NCBI GenBank assembly: GCA_028583415.1
Contig: CM053269.1
Span: 44,993,388-45,057,387 of the forward strand
DNA from: Protea cynaroides
Taxonomy: Eukaryota > Streptophyta > Magnoliopsida > Proteales > Proteaceae
Direction of reading: 5' to 3'
Length of the DNA: 64,000 bases
Shown here piece after piece: positions 32,536-45,412 of the stretch; the first letter of the stretch is position 1, and each line of letters opens with the position of its first letter. A program made the translations under genes and the position numbers. The notes below the pieces were generated by a model that had not been told where the DNA came from, made no database searches, and saw nothing but the letters and a program-made list of their open reading frames with translations.

Positions 32536-33983
32536 TCATTTGTGGTGACTATTTTTTTTAACTATTTGAGGGGAAGGATGACCAAGTCTTTGATGCCAAA
32601 CATTGAGGGAAGCCCGTTCACCAACATAAGCTGCGGACGTGGGTGGATGCGATGTAGACATGGATGTAGTGGTGAGATGATATAAACAACTGTTAAGCTC
32701 GCCGTGGAGTAGGGCCTTCCCCAATCAACGATGCTTAACAACATAACAATCGGTATGAAATTCAAAGATAACATTATTATCATTTGTGAATTTCGAAACA
32801 CTGAGCAAATTCTTTGTAATTAAAGGGACATGAAGAATATGATTCAAAGAAAGAGAGCGACAAGGTGAAAATAATTTAGAAGAGCCAGTGCTAAAAATTT
32901 GCAAACCTTGACTATTACCTACTCGAACCTGATCAGTTCCATCATATGCAGAGCGCACTGATAGGTTGTTGATATCAAATATGATGTGGACAATTGCACT
33001 GGAGTCAGGATACCACCCATCTGTATTAACTGTAGTGGTGACTGCAACCATTGCTGCTGGAGGAGCACTTGGAGTGGACTAATATGTAGAATCGAAGCGA
33101 TAGTAACACTTTAAGGCAGTGTGACCATAACAATCACACACCTGGCATTGGGGTCGATTTGAGTTATCATGACCTTGGTGACCGGCCTACTAGCACCCAC
33201 AACCCTGGTTTTGATTTGTATGGTATGATGGATAATAATTACCATGACCACTCTTTCCACGACCGTGATAGTTGGAGGTTGCCACATTAGCTTTAGACAT
33301 AGTGGTTTGAAGCTGTTGTTCAAGTCGAAGTTCATGGCTTAACAACATGCCATGAAAGTCATTGAGGGAGATGTCATCAACCCTTGTAGGAATAACAGTA
33401 ACAAAGGCATCCCAATCGGTACCCAAACTAGCTAAAATGTGAAGTATTAAATCGGAATCCGTAACTGGGTGAGCGACAGCGGCAAGATGGTCGGCTGTGC
33501 TTTTTATCTTTTGGAAATAGGTAGTAATGGTAGAAGATTTCTTCTTCTCTGTCTGCAGTTGCAGTTTAAGTTGCATAATACGTAATCTAGACTGTGAGGC
33601 AAATAGCCTTTTCAGATTGTTCTAGAGTGAATATGAAGATTTACAACTTACCACTTCAGCAAGTACAGATTTAGTGAGGGAGGAAAGAAGCCATCCCATT
33701 AATAATTGATCTTGGGTTATCCAAGTATCATATGCTGGATTTTCCACAAGAGTCTGTGGATTAGCAAAGGAAGATTCTGGTGCAATATACGAGCGGGGGC
33801 AAGTATTGGTGCCATCAAGATATCCCATCAGTTTGTGACCACGTAGAAGAGGAAACAATTGGGATTGCCACATAAGGTAGTTATTCTAATCCAATCAAAC
33901 AGTAATGGGATGTTGAGATTTATATGAGAAAGGAGAGGAATATTGGTGAAGGAAGGGGTAGAATATAATGCAGAAGAGGACAT
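32536..33983 (-). pseudogene. Ty1/copia gag-pro fragment, degenerate, minus strand
   Basis: ATG at 33983 (MSSSALYSTPSF). Copia-type gag: WQSQLFPLLRGHKLMGYLDG, WITQDQLLMGWLLSSLTKSV, then KLQLQTEKKKSSTITTYFQK and SDLILHILASLGTDWDAFV. A CCHC knuckle CQVCDCYGHTALKC lies at about 33148-33107. Protease WYPDSSAIVHI near 33010 (DSS in place of DSG). The pre-integrase motif VWHQRLGHPSPQIV is near 32610. Integrase, RT and RNase H are absent; the sequence ends at the older LTR fragment at 32532. Stops and frameshifts separate the parts. Confidence 0.85.
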
Positions 33984-34002
33984 TGTTGACGTTTGTCAAA
34001 TT

Positions 34003-34262
34003 GCTCTGATACCATAAAGAGTTTGAAACTCAATTGGATTGTTTCCCACAACTTCTACGGAAGGTTTTTTGATTTATTTATAATTGTATATTTTGAAATT
34101 GAATTTCAACGTTACAAGATATATTACAAGATACATAATGTGGAGTGTTTTAAGGGAGAAAAACTCTCCCTTTCAAAATTTAAAATACAGATTTGAGATC
34201 TCGTATCTTGGCTTTCTGATCCGTCACTCATCCGTTACATACCTCTATTATCGGATCTGATG
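34003..34262 (-). repeat. Copia PBS (34003-34014) and partial LTR
   Basis: Minus strand TGGTATCAGAGC at 34014-34003 follows LTR-like sequence and precedes the gag ATG by about 20 nt. The LTR-like part extends to about 34262, where unrelated repeat sequence begins. A similar ATCCGTTACATA..ATC.GAT.TGA block reappears at 36597-36634, possibly another LTR piece. Confidence 0.62.
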
Positions 34263-36850
34263 TGTGATGAACTTGATATGACACTGAGAGGGGGGGGGTG
34301 AATCAGTGTCTGAAACTTTTTTCTGATTATTTACTGCTGCCCAGAGCTGATGGAGATATATTCTTTTACACACACACAAGCGTATGCAAATCTACCTCGC
34401 TACCACTCAGTGGTCAGGTCTACCACCCATCCTGCAAGTCATTCCACGCACTCCAAAATATATAGGAAAATAAAGACAGTCTACAACACAGGATATACGT
34501 CGTTCACCAACACAGTGTGTGATGGCTAGTCCACGGAGTTATGCCCAATGGGCTCCGTATATACTCAATACACTTCTTTTTACTGTCTACACAGCAGGGA
34601 GTACATACACTCAATTTACCCAGCATAAAACTAAGAGGGCACACATGTGCCAGGAATTCAGGTAACAAGTACCAGTGTTCAACACACGCTGCACACCACG
34701 CTTAACCCGCACCCACGGGAAGCAAATAACAATTTTTTTAGGCTTATAAATTTGTCTTACAATTTCCCCCCACTAGCTAGGTATTCAACAATTGCACTTA
34801 CGCTAGCATACAATAAATTGAAAGCATAAATAGATAAGGAATTGAGAATCTCACAAACAATGCTTTTGAATGGCCAAAAATCTCTTTGAAGCTTCACACT
34901 GCTCTCAGGTACTCTCTAACAGCCTTCAATGATGATAGAGATAGATTCACAGAGCACACCTCATCGACAGGCTTCCAATCTCTTTCACACAACCCATAAT
35001 CACCATGAATGTGAAAATAAAAGCTCTACTGACCTCTCATAGGGATTTAGCACTCCATTGATGCACAGAGAAGAGGTAGTTGGTGATCCATCACTCCCAC
35101 AGGCACGAAACCCTAGAAAAACCCTTTGTTAAGCTTCAAAACCCTATTTTTGATTTTTCTCAGCGTTTTTATGACTCCCAACGACACCCAATGTATAGAG
35201 CATCAAAAAATATGGAAACTGCAACTTGGACAGACTGATTTGGAGCTCGGATGAATAAGTTATGGTGGTTTGAAGTTCGGCCAATCAGAAAATTCAAAAC
35301 AGAATCTTTTGGAGGCATACCGTGCACCTGCGCTACACGGAATCGCTACCCGCTCCTGCGCGTTGTCGAACGCTGATTGGGTGATGTGGAATCTCCACTA
35401 CCAGCCGTCGGATAACCTTAAAAAGGCGGGATTCAACGTGAGACGCTGAATCTGCATCAATCGCGTCAAGCGCGATCGGCTTCAATTTCAACCGCAAGAT
35501 CTGGATCAACCGCGGCGTAGTACCACGCGTGCGCCACATGGAATCAGGCTAGTACTCCATGCAACACAGAGCATTATAATAAGCTGCATCTAACCAATCT
35601 GAAGGCGCGCGCCGGAATCTCGACGCGTCGGCTCCGATGCACTCAAGCCCGCCTTGATCTGGGCCATTCAAAGTGGATCTGAGCATCGTGGCTTCAACCT
35701 GGACGCTGATCTTGCATCTTCTCCTCTTTTTATACCGAAATTGCCCCTAAACAACTTGTGAAATGACTTTTTCGAGCGATCCGAAAGAAACTGCAATATC
35801 TCTCTCATCCGACGTCAGAATTGAGTGATTCAAGTTGCCTTGGAAAGATAACTCGACGCTCTACATCTTTCCACTATCGGATTTCCATGAACCTGCTGCA
35901 GGACCCACCAAAAATAGACCCAAAGTTAAAACTCTATCAAACCTTGGAATTTGAACCCGAAATTTTGCGTGCATGCATGCCAAGTGCCATGGGCTGCCGG
36001 TTGGCATGTCACCTTACCACCACACCTGTGGGTCCTACTCACATTTTTTTCTCTCTCCTCTTTCTCTCTCTTCTGATTCTCTCTCTTCTTTCTCTCTCTT
36101 GAATTTCTCTCTTCAATGCCACAACACCAGAAACATGAGAAACATGAACATGATTAGAAAAGCTTCAAGAACACTGTCGCATCATCAGAAACTCGGCCAC
36201 ATCACCAGTGGGGTGCACATACACTCTCTCACATCAAAATCAGTATAAAATTCTATTTAACTCATTGTAAGTCATCTGAAACACATGTAGAACACTGTAG
36301 AACACACAAGTGAAGTTACCACATCTGTGCCACTGCACTGACACTCTCTCTCCTGCACTAACACTTTCTCTCCTCATTTCTCTGACTGAATGCTCACAAA
36401 CACTGTCACATCAGTCAAGTTACCAATAATGACAACATAAAGTCCAACAATGTGATCTTGTGATTCCTTGATTTTCTCTTCAGTTACACACTCTAATATC
36501 AGATCTGATGTTATCCTTCTGATTCCTTGATTTTCTCTTCAGTTATTATCAGATCTGATGTGATCCTTGTGATTCTTTGATTTTCTCTTTAGTTACACAT
36601 CCGTTACATATCTTTGTCATCAGATTTGAGGTGGTTCTTATCTTGAACCTTATCAATTAGCAGTTGTGAGTCGGCTTGGAGTTCCAAGTTATGAATGGTG
36701 GTTAGAAGATGAGGCTAACGTTGCAGAAGAAGATTGGGTTTGCATCGATCTTGTTTGGGACGATGACCTCCCCTTGACGGTTCCTGATTATTTTAAGGGT
36801 AAAATGGTTTCCAATAGAAGGTCAAGTTAGTAATTTTAACATTTGTTAGT
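34263..36850. other. Repeat-like region without a recognised gene
   Basis: Begins with GACACTGAGAGGGGGGGGTG, a word common at plant repeat boundaries. 35300-35720 is GC-rich with CpG; 36040-36115 and 36340-36400 are CT-rich. 36447-36600 holds three imperfect copies of a unit with TTGATTTTCTCTTCAGTTA and ATCAGATCTGATGTGATCCT. Open frames are short and unrecognised. Probably remains of one or two transposable elements. Confidence 0.45.
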
Positions 36851-38194
36851 TTAATAAGAAAGGGTACAAATGTCTAGAAAAAAATTTAAGTCTCTTCCGT
36901 CAATTAGTGGGGTGTGGTTGATGATTTCAGAAACCAGTGGGTGATAGGTGATGTTTCTCAAATTATTTGGGTAGTACGTGATATTTTTCCTTGAATTAAT
37001 AATATGAAAAGTGTACAAGAATCGATTGGTAGTAAAAACTCCACCTTTGGCATTACTATTAGTAGAGCCCTTCCAATGATAAAAATTATTTAAAATCATA
37101 ATGGGGACGTTCACTAGCATCCCATAGAGTATCCTTAGCTACAAAAGAAGGACATGTATTCCATGTTTTAGAAATTCTTCTGCGACTGGATTCCCTCCTG
37201 TAAAACAATGAGCCCACAGTTTTGGATTGGCTAGGATAGCCTTTTGTTTTTTTCTTTTTAATAATGTGGATAAGGGGATCCACATTCATCTCCCAATCCA
37301 TCTCCCTCTCTCTCATCCCTATCTTCTCTCTCACACATACATGCACACACACACAAGTACACCTTAGCCCACGGTTTTGGCTCTCCCCCCCTTGGGGGAG
37401 GGCCCCACATGGTTATTTAAATCATTTTAATGTTGGACAGCATCTTTATCCCTATTTTGACTTTTCCATTTACGTCCATTGGGATTAAATTAAGTGGTTA
37501 AAAAAAATATCAATTTTAATTTTCCATTTAATCCTCTAGATTTAAATAGGCCCATTATTTTTAACTTTGGCCCATTAAGATTAGCCTATGGCTTGGTGGG
37601 CTTAAGTTGGGCCATGTTGGATTTCCAACCCTTTCTCAATTCTCTCTTGACTCTCTCATTTTTCTCTTTTCTCTCTCCACTCATAGGCCATGGGGGAAAT
37701 GATTGGGCATGATTCTAAGTGCGACATGGATATTTTAAGTGACGACTGGGGGAGGGGGGGGGGGGTATTAGGTACTGGACGGGTATTGACTGGATACTGA
37801 CTTGACATACTCAGGGGTTGATTGAATACTAACTGGGTTCACTCAGGGATTGACCGGGTACAAACTAGGTACACTCAGGAGATGATAGGATATTGACCAC
37901 AGTACTGGTCAGGTTGATTGAGTTCTAACTAGTTACACTTAGGGGCTGATTTGGAGGGCGAAAATGGAATGCTTACATGACCATATCAATCAACACCAAA
38001 TCCTTTATAGGTTTAATGTGGGATCATCCCTCATAAGATTAATATAGGATCGTAACACTATCTTGATAACAATAATTGAGAAGATGACTAGAATAGGGTT
38101 ATCTTTTTTAGTATTAAAACACATACCGGTTTCAATAAGATAATCAGTTAGTATGCTATATTGAAAACGGATCAGGGTCTTTTGTAGGAAGTGT
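36851..38194. other. Intergenic: Mutator-like terminus, CT-rich tract, degenerate minisatellite
   Basis: 36880-36995 holds a ...GTGGGTGATAGGTGATGTTTC... repeat related to 16255-16355. 37290-37355 and 37615-37680 are CT-rich. 37748-37760 is a G run. 37770-37950 shows imperfect repeats of ACTCAGGG.TTGA and GGGTACAAACTAGGTACACT. No gene recognised. Confidence 0.45.
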
Positions 38195-39440
38195 TACAGG
38201 GCTTGTAGTGCACCCTGGACATAGACATAACTCCATCCAATGGCTAAGGCTCAATTGATGCAGAATAAGGATTAACAGTTGAGCTACACCGAATCCCTTA
38301 AGCTCTTTCCTCTTCTTCACTCATTGCCGTTGCAACAGTAGGTGGTGGGTGGGTGGTGGTGGCGACAGTGGTGGTAGGTGGTGGTGGTAGGTGGTGGGTG
38401 ATGGTGGTGGCGGTGGCGGTGGTGGTGGCAGCGGCGGCTGTGGGTGATGGGTGGTGGTAGGGATGGTGGCGGTAGAGGGGTGGTGATGATGATGACAGTG
38501 CCAGTGGTGGTGGTGATGGCAGTTGATAGTGGTAATAGCTCCATAGCAAGAGAAGTAAGTTTTTTTAGCTTCATTTTTTTAGCTCCCAGCGACATTTTTG
38601 GAGCGGTTCACTCCATGAGAGTCAAAACATGAACCGTGTTTATCAATCGTCGTTCTACTCCGGATTAGCTCTGGAGCTAAGAAGTAAGGAGCTGGAGTGT
38701 TATCAAACGGGGCATTAAACTCACCTCTCTCTTCACTCACAACAGTCCTAATACTTATTTTTTTTAGGGTTTAGGGTTTGGGGTCTCCTTGACAAGCTCT
38801 GAGACGATCCATTTCCTAGACCTCAACCGTATAACGATTTAGGGTTTAGGGTTTAGTTTGGATTATGTATCTACTATTCTCATTATTTGAGATCCCAATA
38901 GTCCCATAATTTCTTCTTTAACAACAAGTGGCGTCTCATCACATTTTGATAAAAAATCGAAGGTACTTGCCTGCTCCCGCTAAATTTGTGTTTAATATTC
39001 TCTTTTTTTCAGGTGCAGATTCATCCCCCCTTCTTGAGGGTTTTGCATGGCTGGATATTAATTAGAATTTATGACGTTCATTTTTATAGGTTTTCTATAC
39101 GTTATGTTTACCATAGCTGTTGATCTGACAGGATTGACGATTTTATTTTGGGAATTATTCACGCTAGTTTGGCAGAGGAGTGCATTTCCTTGTGATGGTT
39201 CGTTCTATGATCTCCTTTTTTTTTTCTAGATGGCGAGGGACGGTGGAGAGAGATGAAGCGGGGGTGCGAGATGGACTGTTGCAGGGCGAGGATGGAGGAT
39301 GAGAAAAGAGGAGGAAAGGGCTGAAGGGATTCAATGTAACTGAGTTGCGCATCCCTATTCTGCATCAATTGAGCCTTAGCCATTGGATGAAGTTATGTAC
39401 GTGTATGCATTCATCCAGGCGGGTGCAGTAGTGAGACCTC
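38195..39440. mobile_element. Non-autonomous TIR DNA transposon, about 1.25 kb
   Basis: A 33 bp sequence starting CATCCAATGGCTAAGGCTCA is perfectly inverted at 38234-38266 and 39357-39389, within longer, weaker inverted ends (TAGTGCACCC at 38206; GGGTGCAGTA at 39421). The interior holds a GGTGGTGG array (38338-38520) and telomere-like AGGGTTT words (38764-38780 and 38837-38856). No transposase. Exact ends and TSD are not resolved, so the superfamily is unknown. Confidence 0.72.
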
Positions 39441-40200
39441 CTAGCACTTGCTAGGGCTACTGAAGAGCTTGATCCGTTGATACCATGCATGCCAGAACAT
39501 AAAAAGCACATGCACTTAAATCCTTCGTGTAAATGCTACAACTAAGAAAAAAGAAGGGGAGCCATTCTCTGGTATACAGCTCAAAGAAATCCATAATAGG
39601 AAGACTACTGAATATGAGAATAAGAATGTCATTCAATGCACTTTTGGGTGGGATAACGGACGTCGAACTCCGCGGACCACCATTGGTTGATGGTTGACGA
39701 GAACTTCGCGGACCACCATTGATAAGAGTAGAAAAACTTTCCCTATAAATAAAAATAATATATATTATTGATATTTGGGATTTCAAATTTAAAAATTTAG
39801 CAAGTTGCCCTTCCATGTCTCAACTCTTAGGTAATCCGAAAATTTTCCTTTTTCAACACTATTTTACCTCTTTTAACAAATTTATATATATTCCAAATTG
39901 AGTGTTTTTAATTTTTGGGGCATTCCAGTTCAAAGCCAGAAGTAAATACAATTCATCATCATTTTGGAATTTTTTAAGTAATTAGAGAACAATTAGACCA
40001 GACCATTTTTTTTTATTTTTTTTTATCTAATACACAATTTCCCTCTTAAATCAAATTTATCTCTGAAGCCTTATGTTGCAAGATCTTCTTGTAATTTAGC
40101 TTTTATTTAAAGATTCTAATAATTAACGGACACTAAGCTATATTTGAGATGACAAGAAACTCCTACTCTACTAGAGAGGGAGGAAAGATATAGAAATCGT
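39441..40200. other. Intergenic, AT-rich, no gene seen
   Basis: 39655-39720 holds two copies of CGCGGACCACCATTG about 50 bp apart. Otherwise low-complexity AT-rich DNA. Confidence 0.5.
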
Positions 40201-40417
40201 CTCCCGCTTGAATTTGGGCGGGAGATTTGGCGGCCTGGATGGATGGTCGCCACATGGCTCTCGGGTGGATCTGAGCTTTTCATCCGAACTGACGCCCCTG
40301 TCGACTCAGCTTGTCGGTTTGGGTGTCGGCTCGGATGGAGGGTTCGGATCCACCCTAGAGCCATGTGGCGGCCATCCATCCGGGCCGCCAAGTCTCCCGC
40401 CCAAACTCAGGCGAGAG
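40201..40417. repeat. Fold-back repeat (GC-rich hairpin element)
   Basis: Left arm 40201-40292 (CTCCCGCTTGAATTTGGGCG...) is complementary to right arm about 40330-40417 (...GCCCAAACTCAGGCGAGAG) with few mismatches; the spacer is about 40 bp. The arms contain GGATGGATGG and CCACATGGCTCT. The open frames over it are artefacts of the palindrome. A MITE-like fold-back insertion is likely; no TSD was found. Confidence 0.85.
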
Positions 40418-41700
40418 AGGATGTGGATCCGGGAGGGAAGAGGAAAGGTGGTGTCTTGAGACACATTGTGAGATAGGAACCCATGATCTCCTAGATATCT
40501 GCAGTCTACTCTGTTGGAGAGACACCAACCAATTGTACAAATAGCAGTTCAAATGTGAAATACCAATGTCTAACCCATGACCGTCTAGATGCTTGCACTT
40601 TACTGGTAAGACACCAGCCCTTTGCACATATGATTTTACTTCAGTATATAATCACTAAAGAATAATATTGATGTACGAAAGAAATGTACAAAATAATCCC
40701 AGTCCTGCTCGAACCCCCAGCTTCGGTATTGCCATCAACAGGAACCTGAAAACTCTCAAACAAAATTAAAGATAAATCCCTTAGCCAGAATCAACCATGC
40801 TCGAAACGAAACGAACTTTTTTCTGTAGCCAATAAGCAACGGAATTTTGTTCCATAGCCAAAAAATTTTATTTGCAACAGGGTCTTAAACCCCGTCGTGG
40901 TATCCAACATTGGGTGATGGGATTTTGTTTTCCACCTCCAAAAAGAGTCTTGAAAAATGGTATTTCTTGTAGTGTTTGTCCTTGTAAATCCATTGTGATA
41001 TTTTGTTAAACACGTGCAGGTTTTTCTAATTCTAACTTAATTAAAAAAAATGTAATGGAGGTCCAGAACCATGCATTGATCTTCTTTCCTATATGAGTAG
41101 ATCATCCATGTAAATGACCACTAGATGCACTTATCACAGGTTAAACACTGTTGAATGAACTAATTAATTATCCTCTAATTACAATTAACATATCTTGTTT
41201 TTTTAATCATAGAGAGAAGAGGAAAAGAAAAATAATGACAAAGTGGGCTAACAAAGGAAATGTATAAAAACATGAAGTACATTCCAACATCTTCAAAATC
41301 TTACGTCTCTTTCTTGGGTCGATTGCTTTAAATGAAAATTTTGTATTGACAACTTTATTGTTATTAATAATTTTTGAACAATTGGATTTATATGGCAAGC
41401 ACAATGACCTTAATTATTTTCAAGAGATTTTAACATAAATGCATTTGTATATCATGATTTTATTACAGCTAAACTGTAAATGATTCATGGTCAGGAATGA
41501 ATATAAAACAACTATATACCAATTTCTCCACATTAAAAAAAATTCAATATTAGACAAACAAAAAATCATTTTTCTCTATGGTAGAGGACGCTGTAATAAT
41601 AATTGGGCCATGAGAGACCGTATTAAGTCTTGCGAAAAAAAAGGGGTCTGTCGACAGAGCTGGGCGGGAAGGAGATAGACGTTATCCGGTCAGAGAGACG
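40418..41700. other. Upstream region of the response regulator gene
   Basis: AT-rich, no open frame with recognisable similarity and no clear repeat boundary. It presumably includes distal promoter sequence. Confidence 0.4.
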
Positions 41701-41746
41701 CCTGACCCGTAAGCTGACCCCTCTTAAATTACCGTTACTTAATAAG

Positions 41747-41749
<3 letters not shown>

Positions 41750-41800
<51 letters not shown>

Positions 41801-41802
41801 CC
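41750..41802. repeat. (CT)n microsatellite, probable 5' UTR or promoter
   Basis: About 26 CT units with one CCC break, 100 bp before the ATG at 41901. Pyrimidine tracts are common in plant 5' UTRs. Confidence 0.9.
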
Positions 41803-41900
41803 CCAAAAAAAAACCCTCTATAATTTCTCCATAGGCTTCTCCATTGTGATCTGTTATATAATATCTGCTTCAGGACAATCTTAGCTCTTTGATTACAACT

Positions 41901-44135
41901 ATGGAGCAGAGAGTTCCAGTAGAACAGTTGAGTAATATTAAAGACTTATCTTTAGGTCTTCAAGTTCTTGTTGTGGATAATGATTCCACATGCCTTAGGA
42001 TTGCTGAAGTAATGCTCACGACATGCAAATATGAAGGTAATTCAAGAAGATTGTATGCTTCCTTTTTCCTAGATTTAGGGGTTTAGATCCTTCACTTTTC
42101 CATTTGCTTATAATCTAAATCAATGGATCCTTTATGGCTTTCCCTTTAGTTGTGTGATATGCTATTGCAAAGGAATCATGGTGGGAGGGACACAAATATG
42201 TCCTCTTTGTTTGGGGTTTTCTATCAAACATGGGCATATCGAACGGCTGGGCCGGGCCGGGTGGGGTGGAGGCATAGCTGGCATGGGCTAGGGCATGGAA
42301 AAATAAGGTGATCTATGGTTTTGCATTTGTGATTTTTGAAGGAAACAAGTTTTGTCCGGCTCTATCCTCTTGCAAACTCTCATATGGACTGTGAAATAAC
42401 CCCCTACCCTCCCTCTTAGATACTTGTACCAGTCTTCCCATTAGATCAGGTGGTAACAGAAGATCCACACAATCGGACAAAAAACTTCAGCCCAATTTTA
42501 AATCATCCAAGAATTGTATCTTCTCATGTTTAGGTCTTGCTTTTTGTGGAGTAGAAGATTCATGCTTCTTTCTTTTGTCCTGTGTCCTTTTTTTCAGCTT
42601 TTGATTTTGTAAATGCAATAGTTGCTTTCTCTTCCATGCTTCTCATTACTATTGAAAAAAGAATTTGATCATGATTACTTTCATTGGTATCATTTTCTTC
42701 TACTTCATCTTCGTAGGGTTCATCTGGTATATTGGACTGTATGATTGCTTTGATTCGTTATCTATTTATTATCTTGTTTTGTGTGAGGATTCTCAGTTGA
42801 GACTTGTTATCTATTTAGTATCTTGTTTTGTTGTGAGGATCCTGAATTGCGATGCCAAAATTATAGTTAAATATGTCCAAGCCCATGGCCTCCATTCTGA
42901 TTCTCGGCCAAAATTGAGAATTATAATTGGTCTCATAATTTTGGCTTGATAGAAAAAAGAAAAAAGAAAAAAGAAAAAAAAAAAGGCATGCTCAGTGTAC
43001 AAGACTTTTGTCATTGCGGGACTTGGGGATGGGTTTACGTAAGCAGTTTTACCCCGCTTCACGGAGAGAATGTTTCCAATTTGAATCCGCCGTGATTACC
43101 AGGTCATAATGGAGAAACCTTGCCATTGCGTCAAAGCCAGCCTTGCACAGTTCTCTAGAGCTAGCAAATTGACGTTGCATGCTTAGTTGGCCAAGAAAAT
43201 ATATATGTTGATTTCATGCATGACGAGCTATAAATTTCTATTTTTGGCTAAGAATAAAGATGTAAATGGATAGTCGAAAATCCGGATCCGATTTTCGCAT
43301 CTTTTTAGGAGAATCCAAATTCGAACAATCCGATTTGGATAACTAGGGTCGGATTCAGATGTGAATTTGGATATCACTCAAACGGACCGGATTATATCCA
43401 CTTTGTTTAGCCTAGAGTTAAGTTGCATATAACCTTAGTTTTTAGTGTTAAGATGCGTAAAACCTTAATGACCAATTGATTTTATGACCAACTATCAATG
43501 GTAGACAATACATTTGCTTTAAAATAGAGTTTTCTCTCATTTCCTTGCAATTTATATTATAATTCCATTTTCCGGATTCGAATTGGATTTTGAATTTGAA
43601 TTTGAATTTAGTTTTTATACATCCGACGGATTTTGAGTAATTCAGATAGTGATGCAACCGATTCGAATTTGATTTGTTTACATCTCTAGCTAGGAAGCAT
43701 ATGCTACTTCTAGTTTGAAATTCCAAAATACATTTAAGGAACTGATATAGTTGTTTTCCTCTTGCAAAACATCCCTCCAATCTTTTTTGGTACTAGAGCT
43801 TCTTAATAGATCTAAAGCTGGAGATTGACTGCAGATTTGTTCTTCACAAGATTCTTAATGGAGAGATTGATTGCTAGAAAAAAAAAAGGGGGGCATGCTC
43901 AGTGCACAAAACTTCGTCATTGTGGGGCTTGGGGTTGGGCCTATGTACGCAACCTTATCCCGCTTCATGAAGAGATTGTTTCCAGTTTGAAACCGCCATG
44001 ACTACTAGGTCATAATGGTAATCCAATTCGAATCCACTATGACTACCAGGTCATAATGGAGAAACCTTACCATTACGTTAGAGCCAGCCTTGCAAAATTC
44101 TCTAGAGCTAGCAAATTGATGTCTAGGCATCGTTG

Positions 44136-44178
<43 letters not shown>

Positions 44179-44323
44179 AGCATCCTAGTGCACGAGGCTC
44201 CTGCTACTGTAGGGTCCCCAGTGCACGAGGCTCCCGCTACTGCAGGGTCTGGGGAGGATAGAATGTACCCAGTCTTACCCCCACAATGTGGAGAGGCTGT
44301 TTCCAAGATTTCGATCCAGTGAC

Positions 44324-44395
<72 letters not shown>

Positions 44396-44396
44396 A

Positions 44397-44452
<56 letters not shown>

Positions 44453-45375
44453 CAAGCATAATGATCTATAACCTTCTATTTTTTGGCTAAGAATAAGGAT
44501 GTAAATGGATAGTTGAAAACCTGGGTCCAATTTGATTTCGCATCAGTTTAGGGGAATCCGAATTCGAACAATCGGATTCAGATTCGAATTCGGGATAACT
44601 GGGGTCAGATTTGGATGCGAATTCGGATATCACTCAAACAAACCGAATTATAGCCGCTCTGTTTAGCCTAGTGTTAAGAGCCATATAACTTTAGTTTTTA
44701 GAGTGTTAAGATATATAAAGCCTTAATGACTAGAAGATTTTTATGACCAGCTATCAACGGTAGGCGACACATTTGTTTTAAACTAAGGTTTTCTCTCATT
44801 TTTCTTGCAATTTATATTCTAATTCCATTTTCCTGATTCGAATTGGATTTTGTATTCAAATTTGGTTTTTATATATCCAACTGATTTCGAATGATTCAGA
44901 TAGGGTAATTGGTAAACAGATTCGAATTTGGAAAGTGGTGTATTGGATTTGAATTAATTTTGTTTACATCTCTGACTAAGAATCATCTGTCACATCTAGT
45001 TTGAAATTCCAAAATACATTTAAGGGACTGATATATTTGTATTCCTCTTGCAAAACATCCCTCGAATCTTTTATGGTACTGGAGATTCTTAATAGGCCTA
45101 GAGCTGGAGATTGACCGTAGATTTGTTCTTCACAAGACTCTTAATGGAGAGATTGACTGCTAGAAAAAAAAGGGTATGCTCAGTGCACAAGTCTCGTAAC
45201 TGCGGAGCTTAGGATTGGGCTTACGTACACAGCCTTATCCCGCTTCATGAAGATATTGTTTCCAATTCAAATCCTTTATGATTACCAGGTCATAATAGAA
45301 AAACCCTACCATTGAGTCAAGGCCAGCCTTGCACAGTTCTCTAGAGCTAGCAAATACGTCGCAGTCTTAGTTGGC

Positions 45376-45412
<37 letters not shown>

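Noticed and set aside
38298..38595. Open frames rich in Pro/Thr/His across the GGTGG array
   Set aside because: Produced by the trinucleotide-like repeat in several frames; no start context or family.
38764..38856. Telomere-like AGGGTTT words
   Set aside because: Only two or three units in each of two places inside a DNA transposon; not a telomere or fusion site.
40208..40627. Open frames of 77-91 codons on both strands near 40.3 kb
   Set aside because: They lie over the GC-rich hairpin and mirror each other as expected for a palindrome.
44056..44530. Overlapping frames with His-Thr, Cys-Val and Ile-Tyr runs
   Set aside because: Translations of CA/TG and AT microsatellites.
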